Positions 32,070 through 44,311 of a stretch of 64,000 nt of DNA are shown one piece after another (the stretch's first letter is position 1; each line of letters begins with the position of its first letter). Made by a program: the position numbers and the translations under genes. The notes under the pieces were generated by a model. The model was not told the origin of the DNA. It did not search any database and saw only the letters and a program-made list of their open reading frames with translations. The stretch is from the NCBI RefSeq assembly GCF_027579695.1, contig NC_083581.1:82404377-82468376 (forward strand), given 5' to 3'. The DNA comes from Neoarius graeffei (lineage: Eukaryota > Chordata > Actinopteri > Siluriformes > Ariidae).

Positions 32070-32463
32070 CTGTAGGTAAAATAGGGAGGGAAGGGCAAAT
32101 TTGTGATTATGTAGTCTATGGAGTGTAGTCCATTCAAATAGAAGGGTCAGAAAGGGCATTTTATTCAAGATCTGCTCTTACCCTGTGGGTACCTGGTTAG
32201 GATCCTGAAAAAAAAAAGCCTAAGAGGAGTCTTAGGAAATAAACTGCAAAGAGCCTCCATGACCAATAAAGACCATTTTAACCCATGAGCTTCAGGAAGA
32301 ATTAAAACATTTAAAATAAAACAGAATCTTTTCAACCTGAACCAGGATTTACATTTAGCATGTAGAAGCCATTACAGATCTTATTTTTGGTTATAAATAC
32401 ATAAATGAATAGCATTTCCCCTTCTTCTGGGAAGCTTTTTCTTCTGCCCCCCCCCAATTTATT
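32070..32463. other. Intron, no recognised feature
   Basis: Intronic sequence upstream of the first visible cadherin exon. No exon-like frame with cadherin motifs was found. Confidence 0.45.
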
Positions 32464-32838
32464 TATCTCATCTCATCTCATTATCTCTAGCCGCTTTATC
32501 CTTCTACAGGGTCGCAGGCAAGCTGGAGCCTATCCCAGCTGACTATGGGCGAAAGGCGGGGTACACCCTGGACAAGTCGCCAGGTCATCACAGGGCTGAC
32601 ACATAGACACAGACAACCATTCACACTCACACCTACGGTCAATTTTAGGGTCACCAGTTAACCTAACCTGCATGTCTTTGGACTGTGGGGGAAACCGGAG
32701 CACCCGGAGGAAACCCACGCGGACACAGGGAGAACATGCAAACTCCACACAGAAAAGCCCTCGCCGGCCCCGGGGCTTGAACCCAGGACCTTCTTGCTGT
32801 GAGGCGACAGCGCTAACCACTACACCACCGTGCCGCCC
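32464..32838 (-). mobile_element. tRNA-derived SINE family S, minus copy
   Basis: Full-length copy: ATCTCATCTCATCTCATTAT tail at the left, tRNA-like head ending GTGCCGCCCC at the right (A box GTAGTGGTTAGCGC, B box GGTTCAAGCCC). No clear duplication was found. Confidence 0.88.
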
Positions 32839-33177
32839 CGACTCCAGTCTTATCACTGTGAATTATCCTGGCTATGTCAAGCTAGATCATCAAACTATAG
32901 TCTAATCTTTGTATTCTTAAAGCCCTTGAAATAGTTTTGATCATATGAGTATTTAAGCTGTATTTTCAATAAAAAAGGTTGTTGTTTACCATCATACAAG
33001 TATCTTGTGCCTATCTGATAAAAGCAGATTGTTTTAGCAATCTACTGCATGAGAAATTGCTTATGAACCAAACTAAAAGTAAAACCAGTCATTTTGAATC
33101 AAAAAGTTATCACTTTGCTGTAAATTGCACAACACTTATAACACTAGCAACAACAAACATTTCTATATTATGCAACT

Positions 33178-33553
33178 CATCTCATCTCATTATCTCTACC
33201 CGCTTTATCCTGTTCTATAGGGTCGCAGGCAAGCTGGATCCTATCCCAACTGACTACGGGCGAAAGGCAGGGTACACCCTGGACAAGTCGCCAGGTCATC
33301 ACAGGGCTGACACATAGACACAGACAAACATTCACACTCACATTCACACCTACGCTCAATTTAGAGTCACCCGATAACCTAACCTGCATGTCTTTGGACT
33401 GTGGGGGAAACTGGAGCACCCGGAGGAAACCCACGCGGACACGGGGAGAACATGCAAACTCTGAAAAGAAAGGCCCTCGCCGGTCACGGGGCTCGAACCT
33501 GGACCTTCTTGCTGTGAGGCGACAGCGCTAACCACTACACCACCGTGACACCC
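33178..33553 (-). mobile_element. tRNA-derived SINE family S, minus copy with 13-bp duplication
   Basis: Full-length copy with target duplication ATATTATGCAACT at 33165-33177 and 33554-33566. It lies 8 bases from the 5' LTR of a Gmr1-like element. Confidence 0.92.
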
Positions 33554-33573
33554 ATATTATGCAACTATGTAAT

Positions 33574-33882
33574 TGTGGCAGCGGGGGCGTGGTCAAGTGC
33601 TGGTCTGTGATAAGAGGGCGGAGTCAGGGAAGGTAAGTGGCAGAATCACTACACCTGACTGCAATTAACCTGTTTGTGTGTGTCTTCCCAGTGACCGCGC
33701 CCTATTTAGGGAGGGAGAGCAGAGGATCTCTCCCGAACCAGACACCTGATGTGTGTGCGTGCGTGTGTCTGGCTGTGTGTGTATGTTTGAGAGACCACTG
33801 AAGTGTAAAAATAAAACGATTGTTGAACCTGATCTCTGTCCTGCCGTCCTCTGTGCTCCACCCCTTCATAAGAACTGTTACA
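33574..33882 (+). repeat. 5' LTR of Gmr1-like copy 1
   Basis: 309 bp, TG...CA ends, with a TATTTA-like box near 33711, TG-rich tract and AATAAA at about 33811. Pair of the LTR at 36226-36541. Confidence 0.92.
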
Positions 33883-34092
33883 GTGGTGCCGAAACCTGGG
33901 ATCTGGAGCACAGAAGCCTAACAGCCCCATGGAGTCCTCCCCGTTCGCTGGATCGGGCAGTCGAGCTGGCGGAGGACCATTTGGCGGCTGTCCCGGCGGC
34001 AGGACAGCAGACGGCATCTTCTCTTCTCTCCTCTTCTCTCTCTCTCTCTCTCCCCCTCCTCCTGTGTCCCGTCCTCGCCCCATTCCCCCACC

Positions 34093-34806
34093 GTGGAGGC
34101 TAGGGCCAGCACCACCCCAGCCGGCCCGCCGCACCCACGGTGCCCTCCCGTTTCCCCTTCTGTGTCTGTCTCTCCCCCACCTCAGGTGAGTGAGCCCCAG
34201 ATCACCAGTGCAGAGGGAAAGTCCGGGCCGGTTTGCTGGCGCTGCGGGGAGCCGGGCCACTTTCAACAGCAGTGCACGGCGATGGAGGTGGGCGCGGTGG
34301 TTCGGATCCCCGACACGCCAGAGGCCGCCCTCGATCGGGCCGGAGCGTATTGCATACTGGTGAGTATCCAAGGGGATACATATCAGGCGTTGGTGGATTC
34401 TGGCTGTAATCAGACCTCAATTCACCAAAGCCTGGTCCAAAACGAGGCATTGGGGGGAGCACAGGGGGTGAAGGTGTTGTGTGTGCACGGGGATATTCAC
34501 CGCTACCCTCTGGTGTCAGTCCACATTTTTTTCCGAGGGGAAAAATTTATAGTGAAAGCGGCGGTTAATCCGCGCCTTACCCACTCTTTAATTTTGGGGA
34601 CTGATTGGCCGGGATTTCGGGGTTTGATGACGCGCTTACTAAAGAGTGGGTCCTGCCATTTAGCAGGGGGAGGTCCCGGTGTCGCTTTGGCGGGAGCAGC
34701 TGTCACAGAGCCGTCTACGTCATCTCTGTGTCAGAGTGAGGAGCCCCAGGCTCCTCCTCCCTCTCTCGGGGAATCCCTCGCGGATTTCCCATTAGAACAA
34801 TCGTGA
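34093..34806 (+). pseudogene. Gmr1-like gag end (CCHC) and protease, copy 1
   Basis: Open frame with a nucleocapsid zinc knuckle (CWRCGEPGHFQQQC) and an aspartic protease core (YQALVDSGCNQTSIH, active-site DSG). It ends with a TGA at 34804-34806, where the sister copies read on into the integrase, so the polyprotein is cut by a point mutation. Upstream capsid sequence is deleted. Confidence 0.85.
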
Positions 34807-34836
34807 GATGAGACTCTGCGACATGCGTTTGACCAA

Positions 34837-35967
34837 GTGAGAGTAATCGATGGTCAAACGCTTCTGCCGAACGCCACCCTGTCCTTCCCCTATTTCTCTA
34901 TTATGAAGGATAGATTATACCGAGTGACACAGGACACTCAGACTAAAGAGCGAGTCACGCAGCTTTTGATTCCGAAGAGCCGCTGGGAACTGGTATTCCA
35001 GGCGGCTCACTTTAATCCCATGGCTGGACACTTAGGGCAGGATAAAACACTAGCCCGAATAATGGCCCGATTCTATTGGCTGGGGATTCGCGGTGATGTT
35101 CGTAGGTGGTGTACGGCATGCTGTGAATGCCAGTTAATAAATCCAGTGGCCATTCCAAAAGCGCCTTTGCGCCCTCTACCGTTAATTGAGACCCTGTTTG
35201 AGAGAATTGGGATGGATCTCGTTGGGCCATTAGATCGGTCAGCACGAGGGTACCACTTTATATTAGTTCTGGTGGACTATGCAACGCGATACCCGGAAGC
35301 AGTGCCCCTGTGCAATATCTCAGCATGCAGTATTGCAGAGGCACTCCGCGTCATCTCCCGAGTTGGAATCCTGAAAGAGATTCTGACTGATCAAGGCACT
35401 ACATTTATGTCACGGACACTGCGCGAACTGTATGGGTTACTGGGGATTAAGCCGATCCGCACCAGCGTGTATCACCCACAAACGGATGGTTTAGTAGAAC
35501 GGTTCAACCGCACCCTCAAAAATATTATTAAAAAATTCGTAAGTGAGGACGCATGTAATTGGGATAAGTGGCTTGAGCCCTTGTTGTTCTCAGTGCGAGA
35601 GGTCCCCCAAGCCTCCACGGGGTTCTCCCCGTTCGAATTATTATATGGGCATAAGCCGCATGGCATCCTAGACGTGCTGTGGGAAAATTGGGAGGAGGGA
35701 CCTTCACAAAGCAAGAACGAAATTCAGTACGTTATGGACCTGCACGCAAAACTCCACACGCTCACCCACCTAACTCAGGAGAATTTGCGGCAGGCCCAGG
35801 AACTGCAAGCCCGCCTGTACAACAAGGGTACGCGCCTTAGAGAGTTCACACTGGGAGATAAGGTACTCATACTGTTGCCCACGTCGAGCTCCAAATTGAT
35901 CACCAAGTGGCAAGGACCCTTTGAGGTCACACGGCAAGTTGGGGATGTCGACTATGAGGTGAGGTGA
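34837..35967 (+). pseudogene. Gmr1-like integrase, copy 1
   Basis: 376-residue frame with the zinc-binding region (AAHFNPMAGH, then CTACCEC), the catalytic residues in MDLVGPLD, LTDQGTTF and DGLVERFN, and a GPY/F-type end (KWQGPFEV). Integrase would join the cDNA to host DNA. It follows the protease directly, with no RT between them. The frame ends at TGA 35965-35967, where other copies read on toward the RT. Confidence 0.88.
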
Positions 35968-36225
35968 ATGGACAGGGGTGGGGCACTACAGATTTACCAC
36001 CTCAATCTGCTTAAACTCTGGAACGAAGAGGTCCCCGTGGCATTGGTGTCGGTGGTTCCAGAGAAGGCGGAGCTGGGGCCAGAGGTTCAAAAAGGGGCAT
36101 TGGCATCACGTACCTCTCTGGTCCCCTGTGGAGACCACCTCTCCCCGACCCAACTCACAGAGGTCGCCCAGTTGCAGATGGAGTTTTCGGATAGGCTGCC
36201 CGGCCTGAGTCGGGCGGTGGGGGTA

Positions 36226-36541
36226 TGTGGCAGCGGGGGTGTGGTCAAGCGCCGGTCTGTGACAGGAGGGCGGAGTCAGGGAAGGTGAGTGGCAGAATCA
36301 CTACACCTGACTGCAATTAACCTGTTTGTGTGTGTCTTCCCAGCGACCGCGCCCTATTTAGGGAGGGAGAGCAGAGAGTAGAGGATCTCTCCCGAACCAG
36401 ACACCTGATGTGTGTGCGCGTGTGTCTGGCTGTGTGTGTATGTTTGAGAGACCACTGAAAAGTGTAAAAATAAAACGATTGTTGAACCTGATCTCTGTCC
36501 TGCCGTCCTCTGTGCTCCACCCCTTCATAAGAACTGTTACA
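36226..36541 (+). repeat. 3' LTR of Gmr1-like copy 1
   Basis: 316 bp, TG...CA ends; the GTAAT target duplication follows directly. Confidence 0.92.
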
Positions 36542-36588
36542 GTAATCAAAATATCTTTTTTTTATATCAGGAAAACATTCCTAGTCAC

Positions 36589-38398
36589 TGTTCCTTGTCA
36601 CCTGTCAGGATGCAGGCACTTATGGATGTATGTGCAGGGGAGAGCAGGAAATGCAGACTAGCAAACAAATCCAAAACCCTAGACGAACTCAAAGTTGAGG
36701 GACAGGCGGGGTCGATTTATCAGCAGATAGAGTAATAAGGGCTAGACTAAAGAGTAACGAGAACGAGACAATAATGAGGGTTGAGAACACGATAAGGCAG
36801 GCAGAATAACAAGGCTTGGCATGACAGGTAAGACACTGAATGATACTTCGCATCGAGTGAGTGTGGGAGAGGTGTTAAATAGTGTGGGCTGTTTAAGCAG
36901 GAAATGAGGGGCAGGTATAATTAATAGACAGGCAATAGAGGGCACTGTGGTGTTGCAGTTCAGATCAGCCATGTTTGTAGTCTGACCGGAAGTGGCACTC
37001 TCTATCGCATTACTGACGGAATTCACTCCCCTGAGGAGCTCCCTCCAGGAGCTACATTCTTCTTAGGATGCCCCCTCCTTCTGGGTGTGGGCTTGTCAAG
37101 GTGTTGGTTGTGAAATTCTTGAGTAAGGAGAGGGTCTAGGATGTCCTTAGCTCCCACCCAGCTTCATTCCTCTGGTCCACAGCCCTCCCAATCTACCAGG
37201 TACTCTAGCTGACCTCTTCTACATCTAGAGTTTAGGATCCAATTTACCTGGTAGATGGGTTCTCCTTCTGGGCCAGGAGACAGGTGGTTGGGGGTGGGCA
37301 TGTTCTCAGACAAGGGGCCCTGGATAGAGGGTTTGAGGCAGGAGATGTGGAAGGTGGGTGACAAATGATTGTGAGGTGGAAGCTCAAGTCTATAGGAAAC
37401 CTTGTTGATGCGCCGGAGCACCTTGTATGGTCCAATGTAGCATGTCTGTAATTTTTGGCATGTGTTGGGTTTCCTAAAGTCCCTGGTGGACACCCATACC
37501 CGATCGCCAGGAGAGTACTCGGGGTTGTTGCTCCAGTGCTTATTGGTGTATTCCTTGCACTTGGCATTAACTGACATGATGCATTGGTGAACGTCCTCCC
37601 AAATGGACTGGCTATGGGGGAACTATTCTTCCATGGCCTGTACCCATGCTGGAGAGTCATCCCAAGGAAACAGGGAAGGTTGGTAGCCGAGCATACACTA
37701 GAAGGGTGTAAATTGTGTGGCTGAGTGCTTGAGAGAGTTTTGCATGTATTGGGCCCAGTCCCTTTGGTTTCGCATGCAGAAGATTCTGAGGAAACACCCG
37801 ATTTCTTGGTTGGCTCTCTCTACCTGGCCATTTGACTGGGGATGATATCCCGAAGTGAGGCTCACCAAGACCCCTAGCTGCTCCATGAAGCTGGCCCACA
37901 GATGAGAGATGAATTGAGGGCCACGGTCACTGACTATGTCTTCTGGTATGCCAAAGTATCAGAAAATGTGCTGGAACAATAATTCAGTGATCTGAAATGC
38001 TGTGGGTAGGCCAGATAACAGGATGAGTCTCAGTACCTTGGAGAAGTGGTTAATGATGACCAAAACTGTGGAGTTGCCTTGTGATGGTGGCAGGTCAATG
38101 ATGAATTCGATTGCCAGGTGGGACCATGGTCTCTGAGGCACAGGAAGAGGGCATAGATTACCAGCCAGAGGAGTTCAAGGGACCTTGGCTTGAGCGCGCT
38201 CAGTGCATGAAGAGATGAAATGAATTATCTCAGTCAGCATGTTCTCCCATCAGTACTTGTTTGCAGCAGTTGGTGGGAGCGATGGCTGCTGGGATGGCCA
38301 GTGGCAGGAGAAGTGTGTGCCCATGTGATGAGTCTGCTCCTGAGATGATTAAGGACATACAGGCAGCCTGGTGGGCAGTTGACTGGAGGATTCTGTGG
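36589..38398 (-). mobile_element. Chromodomain-type Ty3/gypsy (sushi-like) relic, 3' half
   Basis: Minus-strand relic: degraded integrase (about 38398-37660), integrase C-terminus with chromodomain (37577-37164), a purine-rich tract near 37058-37085 and a probable 3' LTR from 37056 (TGTAGCTCC) to about 36589 (ends CA). The 5' part is cut off by L2 copy B at about 38399. The LTR end at 36589 is a guess from the TG/CA rule. Confidence 0.75.
37164..38240 (-). pseudogene. Chromovirus integrase with chromodomain, broken
   Basis: Recognisable pieces in order on the minus strand: CTERAQAKVP near 38200, [21 protein letters not shown] near 38141, a Q-S-N-G-Q region near 37840 in shifted frames, [12 protein letters not shown] and [11 protein letters not shown], then the chromodomain end [28 protein letters not shown]. 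Frameshifts and stops occur near 38060, 37890 and 37657. In functional relatives the chromodomain guides integration into heterochromatin (family knowledge). Confidence 0.8.
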
Positions 38399-38406
38399 TT
38401 GTCAAG

Positions 38407-39570
38407 TCAAGTCAAGTCTATTTGTATTGCACTTTTAGCAATAAACATTGTCGCAAAGCAGCTTTACAGAATTTGAATGACTTAAAACATGAGCTAATTT
38501 TATCCCTAATCTATCCCCAATGAGCAAGCCTGTGGCGATGGTGGCAAGGAAAAACTCCATCAGACGACATGAGTAAGAAACCTCAAGAGGAACCAAACAA
38601 AAAAAGGGAACCCATCCTCATTTGGGCAACAACAGACAACATGACTATAACATTAACAGTTTTAACATGAAGTCAGTTTCGCTGATGTTGTAACTCTTCA
38701 TTGATGGAAACTTGAGTGCAAAACTGTTCATGACAACTGCAGTCCTAAAATTAGCAAGTCAACTGTAGTCCTCAGCCATAAAAGCATGACTGTAAGTGTC
38801 CAGAGCGTCCTCCAAGTCTGATTTTCAATTGTCCATATGGGGCCGTACTCCACAGGAGTGATGTGATGAGAAGCCAGACATAGGGCATCAGAATGGATCA
38901 GGCCGGTCTGAGGAGCAGAAGAGGTCAGCATCTCGATCTCAGGATTGACATGTAACTCAGAGGGACAGATTGGGGGGGAGAGAGGGAGAAAACACAGGCT
39001 GTTAGGTATGGCCAATGTCACCTGAATAAGTAGGAACAATATACATTTTGCACTGAGTATAAGCAGGGACTCTGGCAAAACGAACTATAAGAGCATAACT
39101 AAAAGGGGAGAGCCAGAAGGGAACAGGCATGAGGGAGCCCTGGGACATAAGGCAGCCAGCCACTACCCCATCAACAAACTCGAGTGAGCAAGCGAGTGGG
39201 GGACTCACAGCATCCATACATCCCAGTTTACCAAAACACTATGTCTGAGGACCCTCCAGATCTACACCTTTACCTCATAAACACCATTAACAAAAGGCTT
39301 GACTAAACAGCTATGTTTTCAGCCTAGACTTAAATGCTGAGACTGTGTCTGATTCCTGAACACTACTTGGAAGGTTATTTCATAACTGTGGGGCTTTGTA
39401 AGAAAAGGCTCTTCCCCCTGATGTAACCTTCACTATACAGGGTACCAGCAGATAGCCTGCACCTTTTGATCTAAGTAGGCATGGTGGGTCATAAAGGACC
39501 AGAAGTTCGCTCAAGTACTGTGGTGCAAGACCATTTAATGCTTTAAAAGGTCAAAAGTAGTATTTTATAA
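38407..39570 (-). mobile_element. L2-type LINE 3' fragment (copy B)
   Basis: Collinear with 1762-3169 of copy A (3' UTR plus the very end of the RT ORF). The 3' tail is a CTTGA repeat next to 38400-38420. At 39571 it stops abruptly against Gmr1-like gag sequence, with no boundary signal. Confidence 0.85.
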
Positions 39571-39574
39571 TTTC

Positions 39575-40698
39575 GACGTATGACGAATGGGGCAAGGATG
39601 GGAAGCAGAGAGAGAGAGGAGAAGCACGTCTTCCTGCCATTGGAACTGCCGCCATGTGGTCCTCTGCCAGCTCGATAGCTTGATCCAGCGACGCCGGGCG
39701 ATGACACTGGACCCACTCTGCCGTTCCTTCCGGAAGTTGCGCGATGAACTGTTCCATTGTCACCAGGTCAATAATTCCCTCAGCGTCATGGTCATCTTCC
39801 CTCAGCCACTGCCAGCAGGTGTCCTGGAGTTGTTGCCCGAACGTGAATGGTCAGCCAACCTCCTCCAAGTGCAGCAAGAGGAAACGTTGCCGCTGTTGCT
39901 CTGGGGAGCGGCCGACACACTGGAGGATGGCACTTCAGAGGTCCGCATACACAAGCCGGCTGTCGGCAGGGAGCTGCAGCACGGCAAGCTGCGCCTCACC
40001 TATCAGCAGGGGGAGGAGGCGTGCTGCGCACTGTTCAACTGGCCAACCCCACGCCTCTGCTGCTTGCTCAAAGAGCATGAGGAAGGCTTCTGGATCATCT
40101 TGCGGACCCATCTTTTTTAGAGTGAGGTGGGGAGGGTCCGCTCCACTGGTGGTCATGGACCCCACCGACACGAGCAGGTGCTGGAACGCCTGGCGGTCTT
40201 CTTGTTGGGCCAGCACCAAGGCTTCGAACCATTGTTCCTACTCCTTCCGGAGGGCGATCAGCGCTTGATGCTGGTTCTGCTGTGCTGTAGCAAGGGCCTG
40301 GATAAGATCTTTAAATGGCAAGAACTCCATGGGGCTGTTCCCTTCTGCACTCCCGGGTTTCGGCACCACTATAGAAACGTTCCGGATGAGGGTGGAGCAC
40401 AGAAGTACGGCAGGCTGTTATTTGCTTGTGAGTGTTCTTTGTTTTGCTTTTCAGCACAACTCTGTCCGTTGGGGACACACTCATACACACACACTCATAC
40501 ACACAGACTACTATCGTGTTCTGGTCCCCGATCTCTCCTCCTCTATTCCTCTCACTCCTTTTATAGGGCGCTGTCACTGTAAGAGACACACAAACACACA
40601 TTAATTGACAACAGGTGTAGTGATACGACCACTCAGCTTCCCCGACTCCACTCTCCATTCATAGACTGACACTCGGCCATGCCCCTGCTGCCACAATA
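39575..40698 (-). mobile_element. Gmr1-like element fragment: 5' LTR plus gag
   Basis: Minus-strand fragment. The LTR (about 40698-40385) starts TGTGGCAGCAGGGGCATGGC and is followed by the primer site and by gag. gag stops at about 39575 against the L2 fragment. No protease, integrase or RT remains. Confidence 0.85.
39580..40335 (-). pseudogene. Gmr1-like gag with SCAN-like capsid region, broken
   Basis: From the minus-strand ATG near 40332 (ME...FK) the frame runs through a coiled, Q/R-rich part (40219 on: MVLAQQEDRQAFQHLL), DPEAFLMLFEQAAEAWGW, and then YADLRSAILQCVG, RQRF and a segment ending MEQFIAQLPEGTAEWVQCHR and AIELAEDHM. The last part has the pattern of a SCAN/capsid C-terminal domain. 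A stop in the middle (about 39850) and scattered changes break it. This copy keeps the region that copy 2 has lost. Confidence 0.75.
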
Positions 40699-41241
40699 AT
40701 AGAATTGAATGTTTATGGAGTATTCGGAATCCTATTGCAGTAAATAGAATTAGACCAGAATTAAATTCCGAGCATATAAAAAATTACATGCTTGAAATAT
40801 GCATATTTTTCTGTTCCATTCAGATTTTTTTTTTTTTGCAGTTTGTTGTAAATATCTGCCACATATTAGAGTATCAGTAGACATTTTATATTTTGGTTCG
40901 AGGAATGGCATGCGACCTTTGACCTGGATTTTCATGTGGTTACAATATCAAATTGCCTGTTGGCATTTATTGGTAAACTACAAAACTAGAAATTAATACA
41001 AACAACGAATGATTAACAAAATGTGATCTACGAAAATACTTAGAAAGTGGAACAAAAAGATTTTCTGACGCAGGTTAAACATTATCAGTTCATTTGTTTA
41101 CAAACATTAGAATGACTTCCTCATTTATGTAAGCACCGACATCCATATATTTATATAAAATATATTTTGGACTAAATACAAGTCTATGGAAAACAAATTT
41201 TAAATAAAAACTATGTTTTGTTAACTTAATACCACATACTG

Positions 41242-41307
<66 letters not shown>

Positions 41308-42271
41308 CATCTGGATTTTGATAACTGTGTACAAAGGTGTCGATAATTGTGGAACAGTATCACGTGATCCGATATGCTAAGTAATCTGGAATCAACTCTT
41401 TTTTTCTCCAGTGGAAGTTTGATTAACTATTCATGCACAATTTACATATTGAAAATATTTTCTACTTTTGCAATGGCCAAAAGATCGTTAAGGCATCGAT
41501 AATTGTAGCCGCCATGCTATAATGCATCTCCATAAAACCTGTCATACTAAGAACTTAAAAAGTCTGATGGGCTTAAAATATATGAAACTATTCTCACATA
41601 TGAAGTCAGGGAGTGATTTTGACAAGGGGAATTCACCTATAATAACTAACAACTGAATGTCAAGGGATCAGAAAAATAAATTAAATGCATTGGAAAGAAA
41701 CTACATTAGACTAATGGGCTGTTTGTGACAGCAATAAATTTGCGCTAGCAGCACTGGTGCAAATTGTTACTCTCATTCAGGATCTTTCTACTTTTTTATT
41801 ATTATTATTAATATCCTCTTAATATTTTTGCGACACTATTTCTCCCTCAATTTTCAACCAATCATCACCAAATTCCACATGAAGAATACCTCTTGGCTGC
41901 CTTATGTTGCTGATCTGGATCGCTGAACTGGAATGATCCATGAAAAACAGGATATTTTTCAAATCACTTATAACTGTAAATTTTCATGATTTTTCAATAA
42001 TTTAAAAAAATTTTGTTCAGGGCAACAGGGCACAACTTTTCCTCACTAAGCATCATTCTGTATCTCTTACCGTTCCAGATCTATAGGATACTGTCACACT
42101 TGTGTGCATTGGCTGGCTCTGGACGGTGTGCGCTGCGAACTGATTCACGTACTCACTGCTAATGACTCACACTGGCACTGGTTTAAGGCACAATCAGTGC
42201 GCATATATAAGGCTGTCAAAGACTAACTCAGATTCCGAAGTATTGAGTTGTTTAGACACATTACCGAGCCG
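40699..42271. other. Gene-free AT-rich stretch with long (TA)n
   Basis: No gene or recognised transposon. A TA microsatellite of about 60 bases occupies 41245-41305. The rest is AT-rich single-copy-looking sequence; no cadherin exon was found in it. Confidence 0.5.
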
Positions 42272-42604
42272 CAGGGCCGTCAACAGGGGGGGACAACCGG
42301 GTATTTTGTCCCGGGCCCAGGCATGAGGGGGGGCCCAGAACTGGTCCCTCATGAAGATGCCATTAATCATTCTGTTTCATTTCAAAATGTGTTGATTTGG
42401 GGGGAAAAAATGTGCTATATTTGCATTCAATGAATGATTTCCGGTTCTTTTGCCTTTATTGTCTTCGAAAATAGATTCAAGAACCCACCTACCACCCCTA
42501 ATGCAGAAATGGTTTGGTCTTTGATTAAGGCGCCAAATAACACGGCACTATTCCATCATAACGCTTCGACAATAAGCATGCGAGCCCGTTTGCCAACATG
42601 CACA

Positions 42605-42805
42605 AGTCAGGAGCAAAGAAAAGAAAAGAGAAAAAGAGATGAAGAAGCCAAGAGCCTCAGGGGCTCACTGCATAAATATTTTAGAAAAGATTCAGATGAT
42701 GCAGCAGGTGGTGAAGGCAGTGGGGCAGCTGAGCCAGGTAAGACACAGATAACTTTTTTCCAGCCCCGTAATGTAACCCCAGCACGCGCAACGCGCCATT
42801 CATAA
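42605..42805 (+). pseudogene. hAT transposase N-terminal remnant
   Basis: Reads KRKRDEEAKSLRGSLHKYF followed by acidic/glycine-rich residues and TQITFFQ, a start typical of ZMYM1/'52 kDa repressor'-like hAT proteins (family knowledge). The frame stops at 42803-42805 and the central catalytic region is absent. Confidence 0.65.
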
Positions 42806-43650
42806 TTATAAAGTAGGGGATAGCAGGGTACACTGAGTGGACACTGAAATGCACAGGGCATTGAATTATTTCATAAACATATCGGTTTAATAACACTGTG
42901 TTGCATATATCTCAATGAAGCAAAGAATAGCACATTGGCCCGCAATCATATCCAAATGTTTTAGGCATGCTTGCTGAGCTGCGCTGAGCTGGACTCCGGT
43001 TAGCTGAAAGCCCGTGGAACGCTGCCTCTTGTTAATTAAACCTTATTTTGTTGGAAATCATCCCGTGTAGATACGACGGCATGTGAAATTGCCAGCTAGA
43101 TAGAGTTTAATGTAACGAATGGGCTATAAATGGGGTGTTTTGAGGTTAGTCTGTTGCAAAACATTAAACTTTCACTTAGACTGGATATTCTTCAAACAAT
43201 TCCCTTGCTCAAGTGAAAAATGATAGGCCTGTATGAAAAGCGCAATTAATGAAAGTAGCCTAATAAGCCCTAAATGAATAAAACAACCTCTGTTTTATTG
43301 TTGTTGCTTACATGTTAAGATTTTGAAATCTTCTCGGTCCAGTTCTATATCCAGGGAACATTGTAATCCTTTTGGTTTATCCATAATAAATGTGTCAGCC
43401 CCCAGGTCAGATAGGCTAATGTTACGTGGTTGGGAGGGAGTCAATTTTTTTTGTAACATTCTAAATCGAGTACGGAAAGGATGTTTATGAAAAACAAGAC
43501 AAAAAAATACACTGAAAAACTCACTGTACACATCACTAGTGGTGATGCTTCTATGTTCAGATTTTGGAAAAGCCATAACTCCGTTCTCATTGAGGCCCAG
43601 TTCCATCCCGTAAACAATCATTTTGGTTTATCAACTACCTGCACTCAAAC

Positions 43651-43782
43651 ATGTCACAGGAGAGGCTCAATGGGCTGGCTATGCTCTCTATAGAGCACGA
43701 ACTTGCAAAGAAGCTGGACTTCAATGACCTTATTTACGACTTTGCCACAGCAAAAGTCCGGCGCATTGCATTTCGCACCTGA
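43651..43782 (+). pseudogene. hAT transposase C-terminal remnant (hATC)
   Basis: 44 codons: MSQERLNGLAMLSIEHELAK, then KLDFNDLIYDFA and KVRR, ending at a TGA. This is the hATC dimerisation end. It belongs to the same gene as the N-terminal remnant at 42605, with about 1.5-2 kb of catalytic sequence missing between. Confidence 0.78.
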
Positions 43783-43859
43783 ATAGTTGCAGACTAAGAA
43801 AATGTTCAAACTGTAAATATGTTGAAATGTTGAAATAAAATGGTTGACTGTTATAACGG

Positions 43860-44311
43860 TCCCTCTGAGTTACATGTTGACTGTTATAATTGTCCCTCTG
43901 AGTTACATGTTGATCCTGGGATTGAGATGCTGGCCTCTTCTGCCCCTCGGACCTGCTTGATCCATCCTGGTGCCCTGTGTCTGGTCGGAGTTTTATCGCC
44001 CCACTCCTGTGAAGGACGGCCCCATGAGGACAGTTGAGGGTTATACCTGTTAAAACTGTTAATATTATAGTCAGGCTGTCTGTTGTTGCCCAAATGAGGA
44101 TGGGTTCCCTTTTGAGTCTGGTTCCTCTCGAGGTTTCTTCCTCATGTCGTCTGAGGGAGTTTTTCCTTGCCACCGTCGCCACAGGGTTGCTCATTGGGGA
44201 TAGATTAGGGATAAAATTAGCTCATGTTTTAAGTCGTTCAAATTCTGTAAAGCTGCTTTGCGACAATGTTTATTGTTAAAAGCGCTGTACAAATAAACTT
44301 GATTTGATTTG
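43860..44311 (+). mobile_element. L2-type LINE 3' end (copy D) in the hAT element
   Basis: Plus-strand 3' UTR of the same L2 family as copy A, ending CTTGATTTGATTTG. The 7-bp repeat ATAACGG flanks it (43853-43859, 44312-44318). Its 5' end carries a tandem duplication of about 33 bases around GTCCCTCTGAGTTACATGTT. Confidence 0.88.

Larger units (their letters stand above)
33574..36541 (+). mobile_element. Gmr1-like Ty3/gypsy element, copy 1 (deletion derivative keeping PR and IN)
   Basis: LTRs at 33574-33882 and 36226-36541 begin TGTGGCAGCGGGGG and end GTTACA. A 5-bp duplication GTAAT lies at 33569-33573 and 36542-36546. The primer site TGGTGCCGAAACCTGGGA follows the 5' LTR and fits tRNA-Phe. 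Most of gag and all of RT-RNaseH are deleted; the joins are MESSPFA to the distal gag region, and EFSD to the sequence just before the 3' LTR. A purine/G-rich tract (GGCGGTGGGGGTA) precedes the 3' LTR. Confidence 0.95.

Noticed and set aside
33706-34371. 221-residue minus-strand frame over Gmr1-like copy 1
   Set aside because: Antisense of the LTR, deleted gag and zinc knuckle; similar antisense frames arise over copies 2 and 3 because of GC-rich codon bias.
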